This document shows positions 1-63,347 of a DNA stretch of 64,000 bases, piece after piece. Position numbers and translations under genes: made by a program. How positions within the stretch are numbered: the first letter of the stretch is position 1; each line of letters begins with the position of its first letter. The stretch is from Mauremys mutica. Taxonomy: Eukaryota; Chordata; Testudines; Geoemydidae. The stretch is from contig NC_059084.1 of the NCBI RefSeq assembly GCF_020497125.1, forward strand, positions 5,545,501-5,609,500. Direction: 5' to 3'. The notes under the pieces were generated by a model. The model was not told where the DNA came from. It did no database searches and was given only the letters and a program-made list of their open reading frames with translations.

Positions 1-2861
1 AGTAACTCAGTCTCATGTGTCTGACCAAGTGGGTATTCACCCATGAAAGCTCATGCTTCAATACTTCTGTTAGTCTATAAGATGCCACAGGACTCTTAGT
101 CTGGATCTGTAAAAAGTGACAAACACGGCTCCCCCTCTGATCTTCAGTACCAGTTTAGCTGCCTTTTATTATTCATTGCAAAGTGTGCTGTGGAGTCTGT
201 GGCAGTTGTCAGAAAGCTGAGTTTACCTGTCTTGTTTCTTTGTGAGCTTACAAACAGTGCATTTAACTCTATTTGCTTTGTAATAAATCATTAAAATATC
301 ATTGTTTGTTCCTGGAATATGAACATAGCTTCTCACATTGTAAACTCTCCTTTTTCTCAGAAGAGGTGAGCATGGCACCATATAAATAGCGGGTGGCGTA
401 ACCATTCCTGGAGTGCACACAACTCAGTAACTACACTGTGTTCTGATGGTGATCATAATTGTGGCATGCACACTCCAGAGTAATGCCCAGACCTGTAACA
501 CTGTGATCTGTACAGAAGTCTGTTCTCTGCACAAGAACTGCAGATGAGTGCAACTAGAGTATTAAAAGGTGTGTGTGTGTAGGGGGGGTACCTTTGATTT
601 TAGCTAGCAGTTTAGGAAAACAGATGTGTAATTATTGGAAAAGAGAAGTTTAAATGGGGTATGTTTAAAATTCTGCATATGAAGCAGATGTTTTCCACAA
701 AATGAAGACCAGTCTGTGCTACAGAAATAACCATTTCAAAGTCTCCTCTACCCTACCAGTATAACTTAGAGGACACTGTTACAACTTGGTTGTCCCCTGA
801 CCGGGTTACAAAATTACTGTTGCTTGTAGTGTGGATGAGAACTGTTGATGTCCCCATAACTGGGCTAAAGCTTGGTCAGATTTCATGATGGTTTTTAGTG
901 TGTAATGGACCATAAAGCCACAGCTCTGAAACATGGTTGTGGTGCTCGTGTTGCACAAGAAGCAAAAAAGTTTGTTTAAACTTGTCAGGGAGCCACAGCA
1001 GAGCCCTGGTAGGGCCACAACCCTACTTCACAATTGTATTTAAACATGGAGATTTTAATAGTGTAAAGAGGGCCTGAATGGAGAGAAGGAGATAAACATA
1101 CTCAAGAAAATAGTGTGCACAAACAAACCTCAAGAAAAACAAGGTCTTAAGAGATGGAAGGAATTTTCTACACACAGTAATTAATCTGTGTAAAATACTA
1201 CCCAAAGGCATCAGCCAAACTATAATCAAGCAGTCACAAGAAATTGATAGGTATTTAAGAAGAAAACAAAATTGCAGGATAAGACTGGCTGATGTACATA
1301 TTCTAGATTCTGGGCATTCTCACTAGCAATATAGTGTAATGATTTTTTTTTAAACTGTGGTGAAAAAGGGACGGTAGACAATTCCTGTTACCTGCCAAAG
1401 GGGTGGGGGGAAATATCCAAGAAACTATTAATGGATTAGTATACTTGGAGGCATACATTTATTAAACAGGCTAAAGGTCCTTCCTAAGAACTTGAGTGAA
1501 GTTCATCATGCCTCATGTCTGTTTGCAAACAGACAGGATAGTACTCTCCGAGAATACATGTGTTGAGATTTTCTTGCTGCAATTTCTCCTTTGTTTCTTT
1601 TGAAACTGGTAAAGTATGTAATTTTTCTCTTGCTGAATGTATAGGACAATTTAGCTGTGGGCAGATCTGCTGAATCTAGAAAGCAACACTAAAGCTGCTG
1701 CTTCTGCAGTTATTGTTAGTACAGCACAGCAAAGCACTGCAAATAAAAATTTGCATTGTACTTTCTGCAATGGAACTTTTTAGTGGGTGGGAAACAACTA
1801 GATTAATTTGGAATTATAAATTAAGTGCTTTCCCTCTGTAACTCATTCTTTAAAAGATGAAGATGTACTTTATAAACTCTCTCTCCTAAATAGAGTAAGT
1901 GGTTTGCTTTCTTTTCCCAGAATGAATTGTGAGTCTGTAAAAGTGATATCAGCAGTGTCATTATTTTGTAAGGGCTGGATGGAGTTGAAATAGTTTCTGA
2001 GGGGGATGATCTCACTTAACTCTTAGAATAGACAATGAGAAATTGCACTCACTTCTGAGGAACTTTCTTTCCAACAGTTGCTCTCTATTCTATTGCATTG
2101 TCCACTGAAGGTGATGCTTGGAGCTGCAGAAGCTTGCGCCACAAGAAAGTATGTATTCTATTGAGGAGGTGGTGGATATATATTTTTTTCCCTCCACTTC
2201 TGCCTGTGCCTCTTGATTATCATCTTTTTGGTAATGTATGTCCATGGACTTAGCATCCTGTTATATTTTCTTTCACCTTTCACTGCAGGCAATTTCGGAG
2301 GGTCCCTGATTCTTTTTTCTGCCTGTTTCTTTTTAAATCTATTAACCCCCTTCTGGTGTTATTGCAAACAGGGAATCTGGATGTTCCTTGAATTTTGGCA
2401 AACACAGGACATATTTTTATTACTTATTTTTTATTATTATTGCTTGGACTCTGTAGTGGAAAAGGGACAATGAATAAGAATGGGAACCAGAACCCATAAT
2501 CTTATTTAGCAATTCAAGTGGAAATGGTAACTGACATAGTGGTAAAAAGTTGGTGTCACTGGAGGAGAGTATTATACAACCAAAAATGTGAATATTATAT
2601 TATGACCTTCCTACCCCTCTCCCCCAAAACATGTGTGTAATTCTGAAACTCCAGGTACATGATTTTGTTTTTAATATTTGATAATTTTTATAATAAAGTA
2701 CGCTTTTGAGTATACATTCTGTTCTAGTGTTTCTACATTGATATCTTTGCAAAGGCGTTGTCTTATTTTTAGGACTTTAAGTTGTTCTATGTTCAACAGC
2801 CTTAGCGCTTATAATGATGTTAAATGTCTTCTGTTGCTCATCTTCCCCCACCCCAATTTAG
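1..2861 (+). other. PCMTD2 upstream region / 5' intron, no gene seen
   Basis: AT-rich sequence ending at the first coding exon's acceptor. Positions 1-101 look like the end of a degenerate high-copy amniote repeat (gtgggtattcacccatgaaag followed by gccacaggactctta). No CpG island, promoter or non-coding first exon could be recognised, so the PCMTD2 promoter probably lies left of the window. Confidence 0.5.
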
Positions 2862-14803
<11,942 letters not shown>

Positions 14804-16680
14804 GTTTCTTGTTCATAGAAAGCAGAAAGGTAGATATAAAAATAAAATACTTCTTAGGGCTTGACAAATGTGTACCACTTGCTTGCCTGTTAACATGACC
14901 ACACATGGCAGTAGGCTGGCTAGCTGGGGAATGTGGCTGCTGTATTCTTAAACATCATAGCTTTTTTTAAGTTTCCTCTCCTTCTTGGTTGTATGCTAGA
15001 GTTTTATCCTGCGGCAGTGTTCCCTTTTAAAAAGCAAGCTGATGAAGTGTTCAGTTGCTTAGAGAGAGAAGGATATCATTCCCTGAAAACTAACTACACA
15101 GAGATGTCTATTGAAATCTCTTGGCTGCATTTTCACCAAATTGCAGTTTTAAATATTCTTAGGCAGTGCTCGAAAGACTTCATTGTGCATGCTCTCTTAC
15201 TAACTTTGACACAAATAGAGTACACATTTGGTTTCATTTTTAAACAGAGATATTGGTAAAATCTGACCTGGTAAACCTTATTTGTTCCAGTAATCTGCAA
15301 AAAACACAAACATATAAAATCAGACTTTGGTAGTACTTTGGTAGTACTTTGAGGTATCCAGGTTTTTAACACTGAAGCAAAGCACTGGCCACCTTTTGAT
15401 TGGTGGGTCTCAGGTTAGCTATAAACCTTACATTTTTTTAGATTTTGAGGGAAGAAGAATGTTTGGCAGGGAGTTGGTGTTTCCTTCAAAGAAAACAGCT
15501 TGTTCTGAAAATCCAGTCTGAGGTGAGATGCAAGCTATGTAAGGTTTAAAAAGAAATAAGGAGAGCGAATTTAATTTAGAGTTGCTAAACTGATCCGCTG
15601 AATTTCAAAGATTGCTAGAGTGATCAGGTTTGTGGCTGTTTCCTCTGGCACCACTTCTAAACTAATTCAGAAAAAAATGAGTGAAAAAAGGACAAACCTA
15701 GCAAGGAGCTAAACTAAGACTGGTTCTGATAGCGCTATCAATAGACCTTATATGAGGTAATGTGTGACTGCTGTGCTGAACATAGCGTAAGGCAGGTAGT
15801 CTCAGGCATTCCTAGCCTGAACTAAAGGAAGTAGCCAGTATCCTGGGAAATGAACCAAACTTTGTTTCTCAGAGGTTGCACGGAAAGTGGAAACAGTCTA
15901 GGAAGCCAAAGTGAGTGGTTATGCTACTGACACATAATGCTTAAGTGCCCTGTTGGGGCTCTGCTGTAGCAAGGAGACTGCAATGCTGTTCACATATACC
16001 TTGTCCTTGTAGATTAGCAGGAACTAGATTTACAGCCTTACTAGTTCATTTAATTTTTGTTTGTTTCTTTAAGGAGCTTGTGTAGAAAGACTATAACCTG
16101 CAGTTTCATGGAGTATAAATTCTAATCTTTATTCTCAAGTCTTCCTGTAATGATGGTAGGAAGAGATTTATATTCATGTTTTGAGGGGAAGATTGCTTGA
16201 TTATTTTAGCCTGTTTGAGAAAATCTGTGTACAGTATTGGGGGCTAGAAGGAAACAATTGAGGCTGCGTTTGGATCACTCAAAGGCTGACTAAATAATAA
16301 TCCTATCAGTAGATAATCCAGCTATGTTAGAAGGGTATTTCCTCATCAGTTGGTGGGTTTGATCTTGATCTCATTTGTATGGTCTCCTCAACTTGCTAAG
16401 AGGAGTGAATGAAGATTGTTTTGCCAAAACACATTAACCCAGACTTTGTTACATGGTACTGAATCGCACAATTTGCATTGACTGAGTTGTGTGTTTTAAA
16501 TCTTGTGCAACACTTTGAAAATGTAGGAATTAGTCTAATGTGTCTAAGCAATGTTTTTATGCTCGCTCCCTTTTTAAGTCTCCAAATACCCACTCTGTAA
16601 TTGTGACAATTAACATGTCTTTTTCTATAAAATACAATGTATGGATGTCCAATAAAATCCCTGTGAACTGCATTTGTTGT
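14804..16680 (+). other. PCMTD2: Probable PCMTD2 3' UTR with candidate poly(A) signals
   Basis: AATAAA hexamers occur at 14841-14846, only 38 nt after the stop, and at 16651-16656. The second is followed by the GT-rich stretch tgcatttgttgtg, so it is the better end candidate and would give a UTR of about 1.9 kb. Further AATAAA-like sites near 17223 and 18337 could extend it. No coding potential or clear repeat is visible here. The UTR end is inferred, not seen. Confidence 0.5.
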
Positions 16681-19600
16681 GACCTCAGAGGATATTATTT
16701 TTAACTGTTAAACATTCGTGTTCCATGTTTGTCATAGATATATGCCTTTCTCTCCAGTGGCAAGACAATTTTTCACCTTTTGAGCAGCCTCTCGATTTGG
16801 GCTGCCAATTCCCCCTCCTATTTATTATTAATTGCAGGCCTTTCTACAGATATCGTGTAGAAGTCTCCTATTTTTAAAATAGTCAATAACAACTTGAAGT
16901 GGATATTTATATGAATAATCCTATTTGTTGCTTCTGTTACTTTATCTTTGCATTTGGCACTGTTTGATGTTTTTTCCTATAACTATAAAAGATATTTTGT
17001 CAGATTTTCACCAGATTTGCCTTTTTTATTACATTTGCTAGATTTTGTAGGGCTCTTTAAAATGCATAGAAAAATATTTTTCCTGTGTATGCCTGAATAC
17101 AGTAAATATACACACAAGCAGTTTGGGTTCTAGGTTGTCAGTGTCCCATTGTCAAAATAAAAAACATGGTAGAAAGTCTATATGTGTAATATAACTGTGA
17201 AATAGTGTAGTTTATAGCCTGTAAATAAAGGGGAATTGTAAATATGATTTTCCCTGTGCATAAGCACTTGCACTGTAGTTTAGTGCAGTAGATTTGTGTG
17301 TTTACTAGATTAACTGTAGCATACTGTTTTTTTTCTATAGTCTATAAATTTTATGGAAATAGTACTTGCTTTTCTGATGACTGTTTGTGTTTGTTTTCCA
17401 GATAGTCTGCATTTTAAATGCAGACTGACTTCTTTGTAGATTTTGATAGAATAGTAAGTACATAAGGAAACAAGCTTCAAACTGTTGAAATCTTAAGTAT
17501 GCAAATTGAAAAATAAGTGTGTAAAGCAATTTTTGTCATTTCTAATCTCATGAGGCATGCAAAAATGTCAAGCAATTGAAAACAATTTTATTAAAATGAG
17601 TTTCTATATCAATAAATGCAGTAATGACTTTTTAGCATTGCTTCTGCATCATGTGTTAAGAATACTTTGCAAAAATAAGTATTATCAAAACTACAAGAAG
17701 AAATTTCTGTTCTGAGAAAAGACAATTCTTAATGCCAAGCAATTGTGTAGTTTACATTGATTTCATCTTAACTTGGAACATCATCTTCCAAAGGCAGCCC
17801 AATTGGTGATCGCAAATCAGTAGCTAATGGAATAGTGGAAGATATGGTTGGCAGTTAGGAGTGCACATGGAATTGGTATGGATTTAATAGTACAGCAATA
17901 TACTGGCAAGCCAGTTTCCTTAGCTAGATCTTTAAAATGTGAACTTAATAGTGAGACAGAGCCCTGAATGGTAACTAGTACTGTGAAAACTCCATTTCAG
18001 CTTCAGATGAAATGGAAAACTAATCTTAATGCAGTAGGAAGAGTCAACTGCAGGTATTCTTCATTAGCAATAGATATATCTGTTGACCCTTATGCTACAA
18101 TATGATGATGTATAGATTTTCATCTTTATATCCTCTGGGTTAATCCAGACAATGTGTGTGTGGGTAACATACCCTTCTCCGAATCAAAACAGTAGGATAG
18201 TATGTAAATATACAACTAATCCCTTCCGTTTCCATCCACTGCTTCCTAGAAATACTTTTACTACTTTTGAGAAGGGATGAATGTGCCATGTTCTACCTAA
18301 GGAGACCAATGTAATTATTATTTGTGTCACTGAATTAATAAAAAAAGAAAGGGTCCTGTTTTAAAAGACTGTCTGTCATTAACAGGTAGGAAGAGTTTCT
18401 GAGAAGCACCTATTGGTTACAAGTAACTGATATTTGCCATTTAGCCTACTGTATGTATATTAACTTTAAAACTAGCTATCAATAAGAGTGTTTTTATGGC
18501 AGTTGCATTTACAATACATCCCATATCTACATTTGACTAGAGCCCATGAGAAATATTTCAAAAGGTGTTGGAGGGAAGCTTTCAACAACATGCATATGCT
18601 TAACTCCACCAGGTAAAAAATGCATGCTATCACAGCTCGCCGAAAAGTGTCAGACGCCACCAAGATGTTCTTAGTAAGGTAGAATTTTTGTTCCCTTCTG
18701 TTGAGTGAAATAGTCTCTAGCTTAAAAATGCTCTTTTTCTTTTCAGAATTCTAGTGCTATGTCATTGGATGACAATTGGATATCTATTTATTTGTGGATA
18801 TTTATCTATACAAAATGTCTCAAAGCTGTTCCTTTTGGTGGTGTCTCATGTTACAAAACAAGTACAGTATTTCATAATGTCTCGTGGAGTAAGTGTATAT
18901 TGTCTGAATTCAGAGTAGAGCTTCATGAACAATGTTATGTTAGAGTTTGTTGTTCTGCCATTGTATCTGTTCTGGTTGCTGTGAGGCATTTGAGCGTGTG
19001 TAACAGTATACTGATTACACTGAAGTTGTGTAAGTAACTTCCATAATTAAACCAGGAAAAGCTATGTTCAAATATCTACAGAAACTACTTAACTTGCCAA
19101 GCTTCGAAGTTCATTGATAATACCTGAAAGTCCACTCAACCCAGGAAGATGCTCAGAAATGGAACGTATAGAGCTATACCATTCTCTTGTTATGTACCTG
19201 CAACTCCTCTTGATATTCATTTGAGTTGTGTTTGCTGCTTGAGGTAACCAATAGTATGTAAAATCAACCACTGTCTTGGGAATCTGATAATACTCAGGCT
19301 CAGCTGGGCTAAGGTCAGAATGTTTCAGGCTCACCCTTTGATTTTTGATTTCCTTTGAGACCTTGAGGCAGACCCTTAATATCATTTGAACATACTTCTT
19401 GTGGTTTAATTTCTTCTCTTATGGTACAGTACTAATAAACACATATAGGAAAAATATGGGCCTTTTCCCAAGGACTTGTTATGACTTGGTGGTTTGTGTG
19501 TAATATGAATTACAGTGTACCCTTTAAATGCATGTTAATAATAGTATGTGTCTGCATGCCATGGATTTATAAGAGCCAATGTTGCAGTAATTATAGTTAT

Positions 19601-21588
19601 GAAAACTAAATGCACATGCACGGTAGCTACTCCCTTACCAGGCTTTTATAACTCTATGTAGAGGGTTGTATGTAGTGGGCCTAGTTCACACTTTCAGACT
19701 GACAGGACTGTACAATTTGTAATTAACAAAAATAAGTGTTAACTGAGGGGCGGGGTGTGTGTGTGAAATCTCTCAAAACAAGACCTCTGTGAAAACCTGA
19801 TCTTAGTGATATTAATGGGTGCTAATATAATAAATAATAGTTGACAAACAAAAAGTAATGTTGTTGTTCTTAAACTGTTGATAAACTTGTTTTCCTCTTC
19901 GATTTTGATTTTAATTTGTTAATATATGACAGTAGCTCACTTATATTTTAACAAGAGAGCTGGGCTCATCTCACTTGTTTAAAGATGCTGCCTATTTATT
20001 GATATCAAAACCTATTGATGGGTTGCTTTAGAATTCTCAAAGTTCTTATTTCATTCCTTATTGTTTTTTGAGATGGCATAAGATTATATAGTGACTTCTA
20101 GTCACAATAACTGATTTCTTCTCTTGATACCCCCAAAATAATTTTCATTGTTTACAAGAAATAATGGAAAATATTAATTTGGAATCAGATCTTTACTGCA
20201 GAATGAACTTAACACAGGCTAGTAGGTGCCAAAAAATATTTTTTCTCTTATAACCTCTCCTGCTTTGGTCTTTGTAGATGAAATCAATTTATAAATAAAG
20301 TGCCTATAAGTTTTTGGTATTTACATAATTCTTCCTTTGTTTCTTTTCCCCTCCCTGTAATTTTATTTTAAAAAAAGAACAAGCTATTACAGGACTGATT
20401 TGTAGGTATAGTAATTATTTTTGCAATAAATATGGTTTATGAAACTAACTAATTTCACAGTTGGTTACATACAATAACAATCATGTATTGTGTCAAGACA
20501 ATATGAATGGGAGCTCAGACATGAAAGGCCACATTTTTTTGTGCTTGTAAATTATTTTGTTGCCTAAATTGGTTGTACATTTAGGACCTGATCCTACAAA
20601 CACAGCCAATGAGACAACTTGGGCATGAGTGGAATAATGCCAGTACTTTAGGCATGCGCAGAATCGAGCCCTCATTTTACATGTACAAAAACTCCCCGGC
20701 TCTGGTAGCTGGGTGTCCAACTGCTGATTAACATGTGCAACCTATTTTGCTAGCAAAAGTGGTGATTCAAAATCTGTGCTCTTGAGACTGAATTTTCAAA
20801 GGGTGACTGAAAATGTGCCTGCACTATTTCTGGATATTCTTCTTTGTGGAGTATGCAGAAGCCAGTATTTGTGTGCCTTTTTTGGCAGACTCTTGCAATT
20901 GTAGTCCATTCAGATTGTTCAAATGCAAAGTTTAATGTCTTGTGGAAGGAGAAGAGAATAGAAGTCCTCAATCTAAGCACAGTAAATTATATATACCACT
21001 GATCTCAAAATCTTTTTTGTATGAAAGAGTGATGGGTTTTGGCCATTATTGGGCATAGAGAACAAGTATGTGCATTAACTCTCTTCTGTCACTCCCAACA
21101 GCTGTTAAGTTTCAAACCTTGTTTCTAGGACTGCACATTTATTTTGAATATCTTTTGATGCTGATGGACAAAAAGGTAAATTAAATACATATAAACAAAA
21201 GGGAGCTATGATGGCTAGTGTTCCATAATAAAGACCTCAACAGCAACTTCTTTTCCAAACAGAAAAGACAAAATGAGTAGGAGAAGACACTAATTTCAAA
21301 CATCAGCTTCATTTTCAAATGAAGGTTGATTTTTTTTAAAGTAACTATGAATAGATTCTTCCTATTCAGAACTGTTCTCTGTGTGTATAGTTATTAATGA
21401 TCCAGTTCTGCAGATGAAAGCAACTGGGTGGACTGGTATGTTTGCATATTATCTATTGCAGGATGAAGGCCCAAAATATGTTGTTACCCAAGCCAAGGCA
21501 ACTATAGGGAAAGTGCAGTGAATTCTAGTCTGGCTTTAGCAATGGAATTCATTAAACTTTGATTGCAATGTCTTTGGAAGATGTGTGA
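16681..21588. other. Intergenic or distal 3' UTR, AT-rich, no gene seen
   Basis: No convincing exon or coding frame. Near 20581-20680 (ggacctgatcctacaaacac) is a degenerate copy of the dispersed repeat of the type 'cctgatcctgcaaacac'. Extra AATAAA-type signals exist, so part may be alternative PCMTD2 3' UTR. Confidence 0.5.
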
Positions 21589-22745
21589 GCCCGGAAAATT
21601 ATTCATAAATGATCTGGAAAAGGGGGTAAACAGGTGGCAAAGTTTGCAGATGATCCAAAATTGACTGTGAAGAATTACAAAGAGATCTCATAAAACTGGG
21701 TGACTGGGCAACAAAATGACAGATGAACTTCAATGTTGATAAATGAGGGTTGCCAATTTTGGTTGGATGTATTCCTGGAGGTTTCATCACATGACATAAT
21801 CTTTAATTTCAGGAGACTTCAGGGCAATCCTAGAGGGTTGGCAACCCTATGATAAATGCAGAGTAATACATGTTGGAATACATAATCCCAACTATACATA
21901 CAAAATAACTGGGTCTAAATTAGCTGTTACCACTCAAGAAAGAGATCTTGGAGCCATCATGGATAATTGTCTGAAAACATCTTCTCAATGTACAGTGGTA
22001 GTCAAAAAAGCTAACAATGTTAGGAACCATGAAGAAAGATAATAAAATAGAAAATAGCATAATGCCACTCTATAAATCCGCGGTATGCCCACACCTTGAA
22101 TTCTGCATGCAGTTCTGGTCACCCTATCTAAAAAAAGAGATATTAGAATTGGAAAACACAGAGAAGGGTAAGAGATGATTAAGGGTATGGAGCAGCTTCC
22201 GTGTGAGCAGAGATTTAAAAGACTAGGACTGTTCATTTTAGAAAAGAGATGACTAATGGGGGGGAGGGATTATGATAGAGATCTATAAAATTATTAATGG
22301 CCTGGAGAAAGCAGAGGAAGAACTGTCATTTACCCCTTCATATAAAGAACCTGGGGTTACCCAGTGAAATTAATAATTAGTTGATTTAAAACAAACATAA
22401 GGAAGTACTTCACACAATGTACAATCAACCTGTGGAACTCACTACTAGGGGATGCTGTGAAGGTCAAAAGTACAATTGAGTTAAAAAAGAATTAGATAAG
22501 TTCATGGAGGATACGTCTGTCAATGGCTATTAGCCATGATTGTCAGGGATGCAACCCCATGCTCTGGTTGTCCCTAAACTCTGACTGCCAGAAGGTGGGA
22601 CTGTACAACAAGGAATGGCTCATTCAATAATTACCCTGTTCTGTTCATTCCCTTTGAAGCATCTGGCACCGGCCACTGTCAGAAGACAGGATGACTAGAT
22701 GGATCATTAGTTCGACCCAGTATGGCCATTCTTATTTTCTTTAAA
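21589..22745 (+). mobile_element. CR1-type LINE, 3' fragment of reverse-transcriptase ORF, interrupted by a MITE
   Basis: Translation pieces in several frames match the C-terminal part of a CR1-clade ORF2: FINDLEKGVN, then after the nested MITE CRVIHVGIHNPN-like and YKWVxK-like stretches, then YKSAVCPHLEFCMQFWSPYL (matching the RPHLEYCVQFWSP motif), then LKKEILELEN. The 3' end runs through acaggatgactagatgg to tatggccattcttattttct. Indels and stops make it a dead copy. CR1 LINEs drive SINE movement in turtles. Confidence 0.8.
21746..21849. mobile_element. Small MITE nested in the CR1 copy
   Basis: Target duplication TGATAAATG (21737-21745 and 21850-21858; 8 or 9 bp depending on where the end is drawn). 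Ends are AGGGTTGCCAA and TTGGCAACCCTA, inverted repeats. 104 bp. Its removal restores CR1 continuity, so it inserted after the CR1. Confidence 0.92.
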
Positions 22746-23176
22746 AAAACAATCCAGTTTGACTTTAAGGTTCCAAGCTCATAGCTGATGGTTAGAAAAA
22801 CCATATTGCTTTAGCACACTGAAGAAACTTGATCTGGAAGACACTGACAAATGTGGGACATTTCATGGCCTTTTTACAGTAATTTTTCAGAGTAGAACTG
22901 CACCTAAGTACTTGTTATAATGCTATACTGCTCCAACAGATTTCAGTCTGATTGGAAAGAGAGGAGGTGTGGAGCCACCACAGAAAGAGTCAGAAGAATT
23001 CATGCCATTCAGGGCACCAGGACTTCAATCAAAATCTTGTTGTCTTATTTTATAAATTCCAGACAGGAAGGAACTGAATTTAACTTGTTTCAATTAGAAG
23101 TTCAAGCTGCCATTAATCTGAGGCTATCTGCTCTTTGGATGCCAGCAGTTTGAATTACATGAAGAAGACTGTAGTG

Positions 23177-23413
23177 CATTGGTTCCCAAACTTGTTCTGC
23201 CACTTCTGCAGGGAAAGCCCCTGGCGGGCCAGGATGGTTTGTTTACCTGTCGCGTCTGCATGTTCGGCCGATCCACCGCTTCCAGCAGCTCCCATTGGCC
23301 TGGAGCACCAAAACGCAGCCAGCAGGAGCCGCGGATGTGGCAGGTAAACAAACTGGCCCGGCCCACCAGGGGCTTTCCCTGCACAAGCAGTGTCCCAAGT
23401 TTGGGAACCACTG
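23177..23413. mobile_element. GC-rich foldback hAT-type MITE, short copy
   Basis: Perfect target duplication CTGTAGTG at 23169-23176 and 23414-23421. Ends CATTGGTTCCCAAACTTG and CAAGTTTGGGAACCACTG are inverted. The arms contain gggaaagcccctggcgggcc against ggcccaccaggggctttccc. 237 bp. Belongs to the same family as 49394-49726. Confidence 0.93.
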
Positions 23414-23421
23414 CTGTAGTG

Positions 23422-25448
23422 GGTATTTTTTAGCCTTTCACAGTATGTAATCACAAGAGGGATTTTTGCTGGCCACTAGAGGTCACTGCTCATAAACAAG
23501 AATAAAGTCTACAGAGTAAAGGTGGAAGATTTCCAGCAAATTTGCCTAGTTTTCAAACCGGTGCCAATGTAAACAGACAGAAAATTGCTTGAGGGTTAGA
23601 CCAGAAACCTGGTGTACAATGTCTCCTTTTTCTGGCTGGGAAGTGAATGACTTTTAACATCAACTATAAGATTACCATCTAAAAGGTTTGGTCAGATATA
23701 ATGCAGCAGCCACAAACTATTATAGTACGGTTGGTTCATTGTGCCTCCCCGAAGAGAATTACAAATAGTGTGCATGTGTCTGGGGGGAATTATTTTGGTA
23801 ACATTCTGGAATATATTATCTAAACCATGGTTTGGAAGGTCATTAAGTATGGGGAAATGGCTTTAAAAGGGGCGGGAGGGGGCAAGCCGGCAAAAAAACC
23901 CAAACTTAAAATGTTCGAATAATATAAAAGGCTTGGGGATAGAGGGAACCACAAAATGCGAGAAAATACAGGATGAAGGCTAAAACTCCATTAACTCAGT
24001 CTGGCATGCTTGCACTCTGTAACACCTATGTCTGTAGCCTAATGGTGAGAGAATCTGTTATGGCTAGAACACAATCCTCGGTTCCTAGTTTCCTGGGTTT
24101 TGAAGGTTTAAATCAGACTCTTGTTAATTATGTTGTTGTCATTTTAATTGTATTTTACAGTTTACAAGGTGGAAACAATTACTGACTTAAAAAGAACTTT
24201 CAGTTGATCCCGCAGACAGAGAAGCCTGGAAATTTGCCATGTTCAGTGTTCCTGAAATAGCCCAATCCACTAATGAACTTTCACGCTTAATACACAAATT
24301 TAAAACTGCACATCACTTTTAAAAATCATTATGAAACTTCCAGACTCAAAGTTTAAGCTTTTTATAAAAGGCAGGATGTCCAGTATGAAGAACCATTAGG
24401 TCTTCCCTTCACTTCTGAATTTTCTCATACAATGCAAAACATGGGTGCAGGGGGTTGAATTTCCATAATTTGGAGAGTTAGTATCACTATTTCCAACTCT
24501 GGGTTCATTGTGTTACTTTATACAATAAATAAAAGGCAATTTTAAAAAATGCCTTTATCCATAGTCCATATTTTTCTACATGTAGGGCATGGCATCCCAT
24601 CAACAAAGCATTTTATTAGTTGATCAAATTAGTCTATATTGCAACAATCCTAGAATCCTAGAAATGAGAGATGGGAATTACTAGTTAGGTCATTTAGTCC
24701 ATTTTACTCTTGCGTTTCTAGTCTGCTGGATTGCTCCTTACAGTACTGTTTTATCTTCAGGTTATTTATTTTAGCCACTAACCATATAGAACAAACCCAC
24801 CACTATATTTAGCTGAATATTGCTGACTTATTTTGTTGTTTGTAGCACCACACGAAATTGGGGACCCATTGCACTCTACTCGTGGTGCTGTGGCTACACT
24901 TTATTTTTAGTGTGCCAACTCAGAGGTCAGAACTAGCGTAGTCTCCTCGAGCTGGAATTTACATCTCCAGCTCAAAGTGTAGACCTACCCGAAGAGACAG
25001 AGTGACTTTCCCAAGGTCAGGTAGAATAAGTTAAACCCAGCTCTCCTGGGTCAGTGCTTTAACCACAAAGCCATCCTTTCTTTCGCCTCTGCAAAGCTGA
25101 CTTTACCAATGTCAGAGAGCTGTTATGTGCGCTTTTCAACAAATGTAGAAATGTGCCAAAGAGGAACTTGAGGAGTTAATTTACTATTCCAGCTGGGAGC
25201 CAAGGCGGGAATAAGTCAAAATCAATTGTGGGTGACTGTGTACAAACTCTTAAATGAGGGTGGGGGAGCAGTGTGATCTCAAACAATGTACATTATGGCA
25301 GAGGGGGTGGAAGGTTACACTGTCAAACTGCCTTAATTTAATTGAAAACACATGCTGATGAGTCCCCTCCTCCTGGACCTCAAGGCTGGGAAACTTTTGT
25401 CAGCTCCCTGCAGTTCAGAATCAGGGAAAGTACACTCCAGCAAACATA
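23422..25448. other. Intergenic, upstream of the peroxidasin-like gene
   Basis: Contains a weak MITE-like segment (about 24880-24990, with gtggctacac and aaagtgtagacctac) and an antisense MIR remnant (24990-25080). No clear TATA box, CpG island or upstream exon is seen before the ATG at 25449. The promoter should be here if exon 1 is the true first exon. Confidence 0.45.
24990..25080 (-). repeat. MIR-like remnant, antisense
   Basis: gagtgactttcccaaggtca followed by aacccagctctcctgggtca and gtgctttaaccacaaagcca: the antisense MIR order, divergent. Confidence 0.55.

Positions 25449-63347
<37,899 letters not shown>

Noticed and set aside
23700..24190. A second LTR-like stretch with a TATA-like aatataaaagg
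   Set aside because: No matching ends, poly(A) signal in the right place or target duplication could be found.
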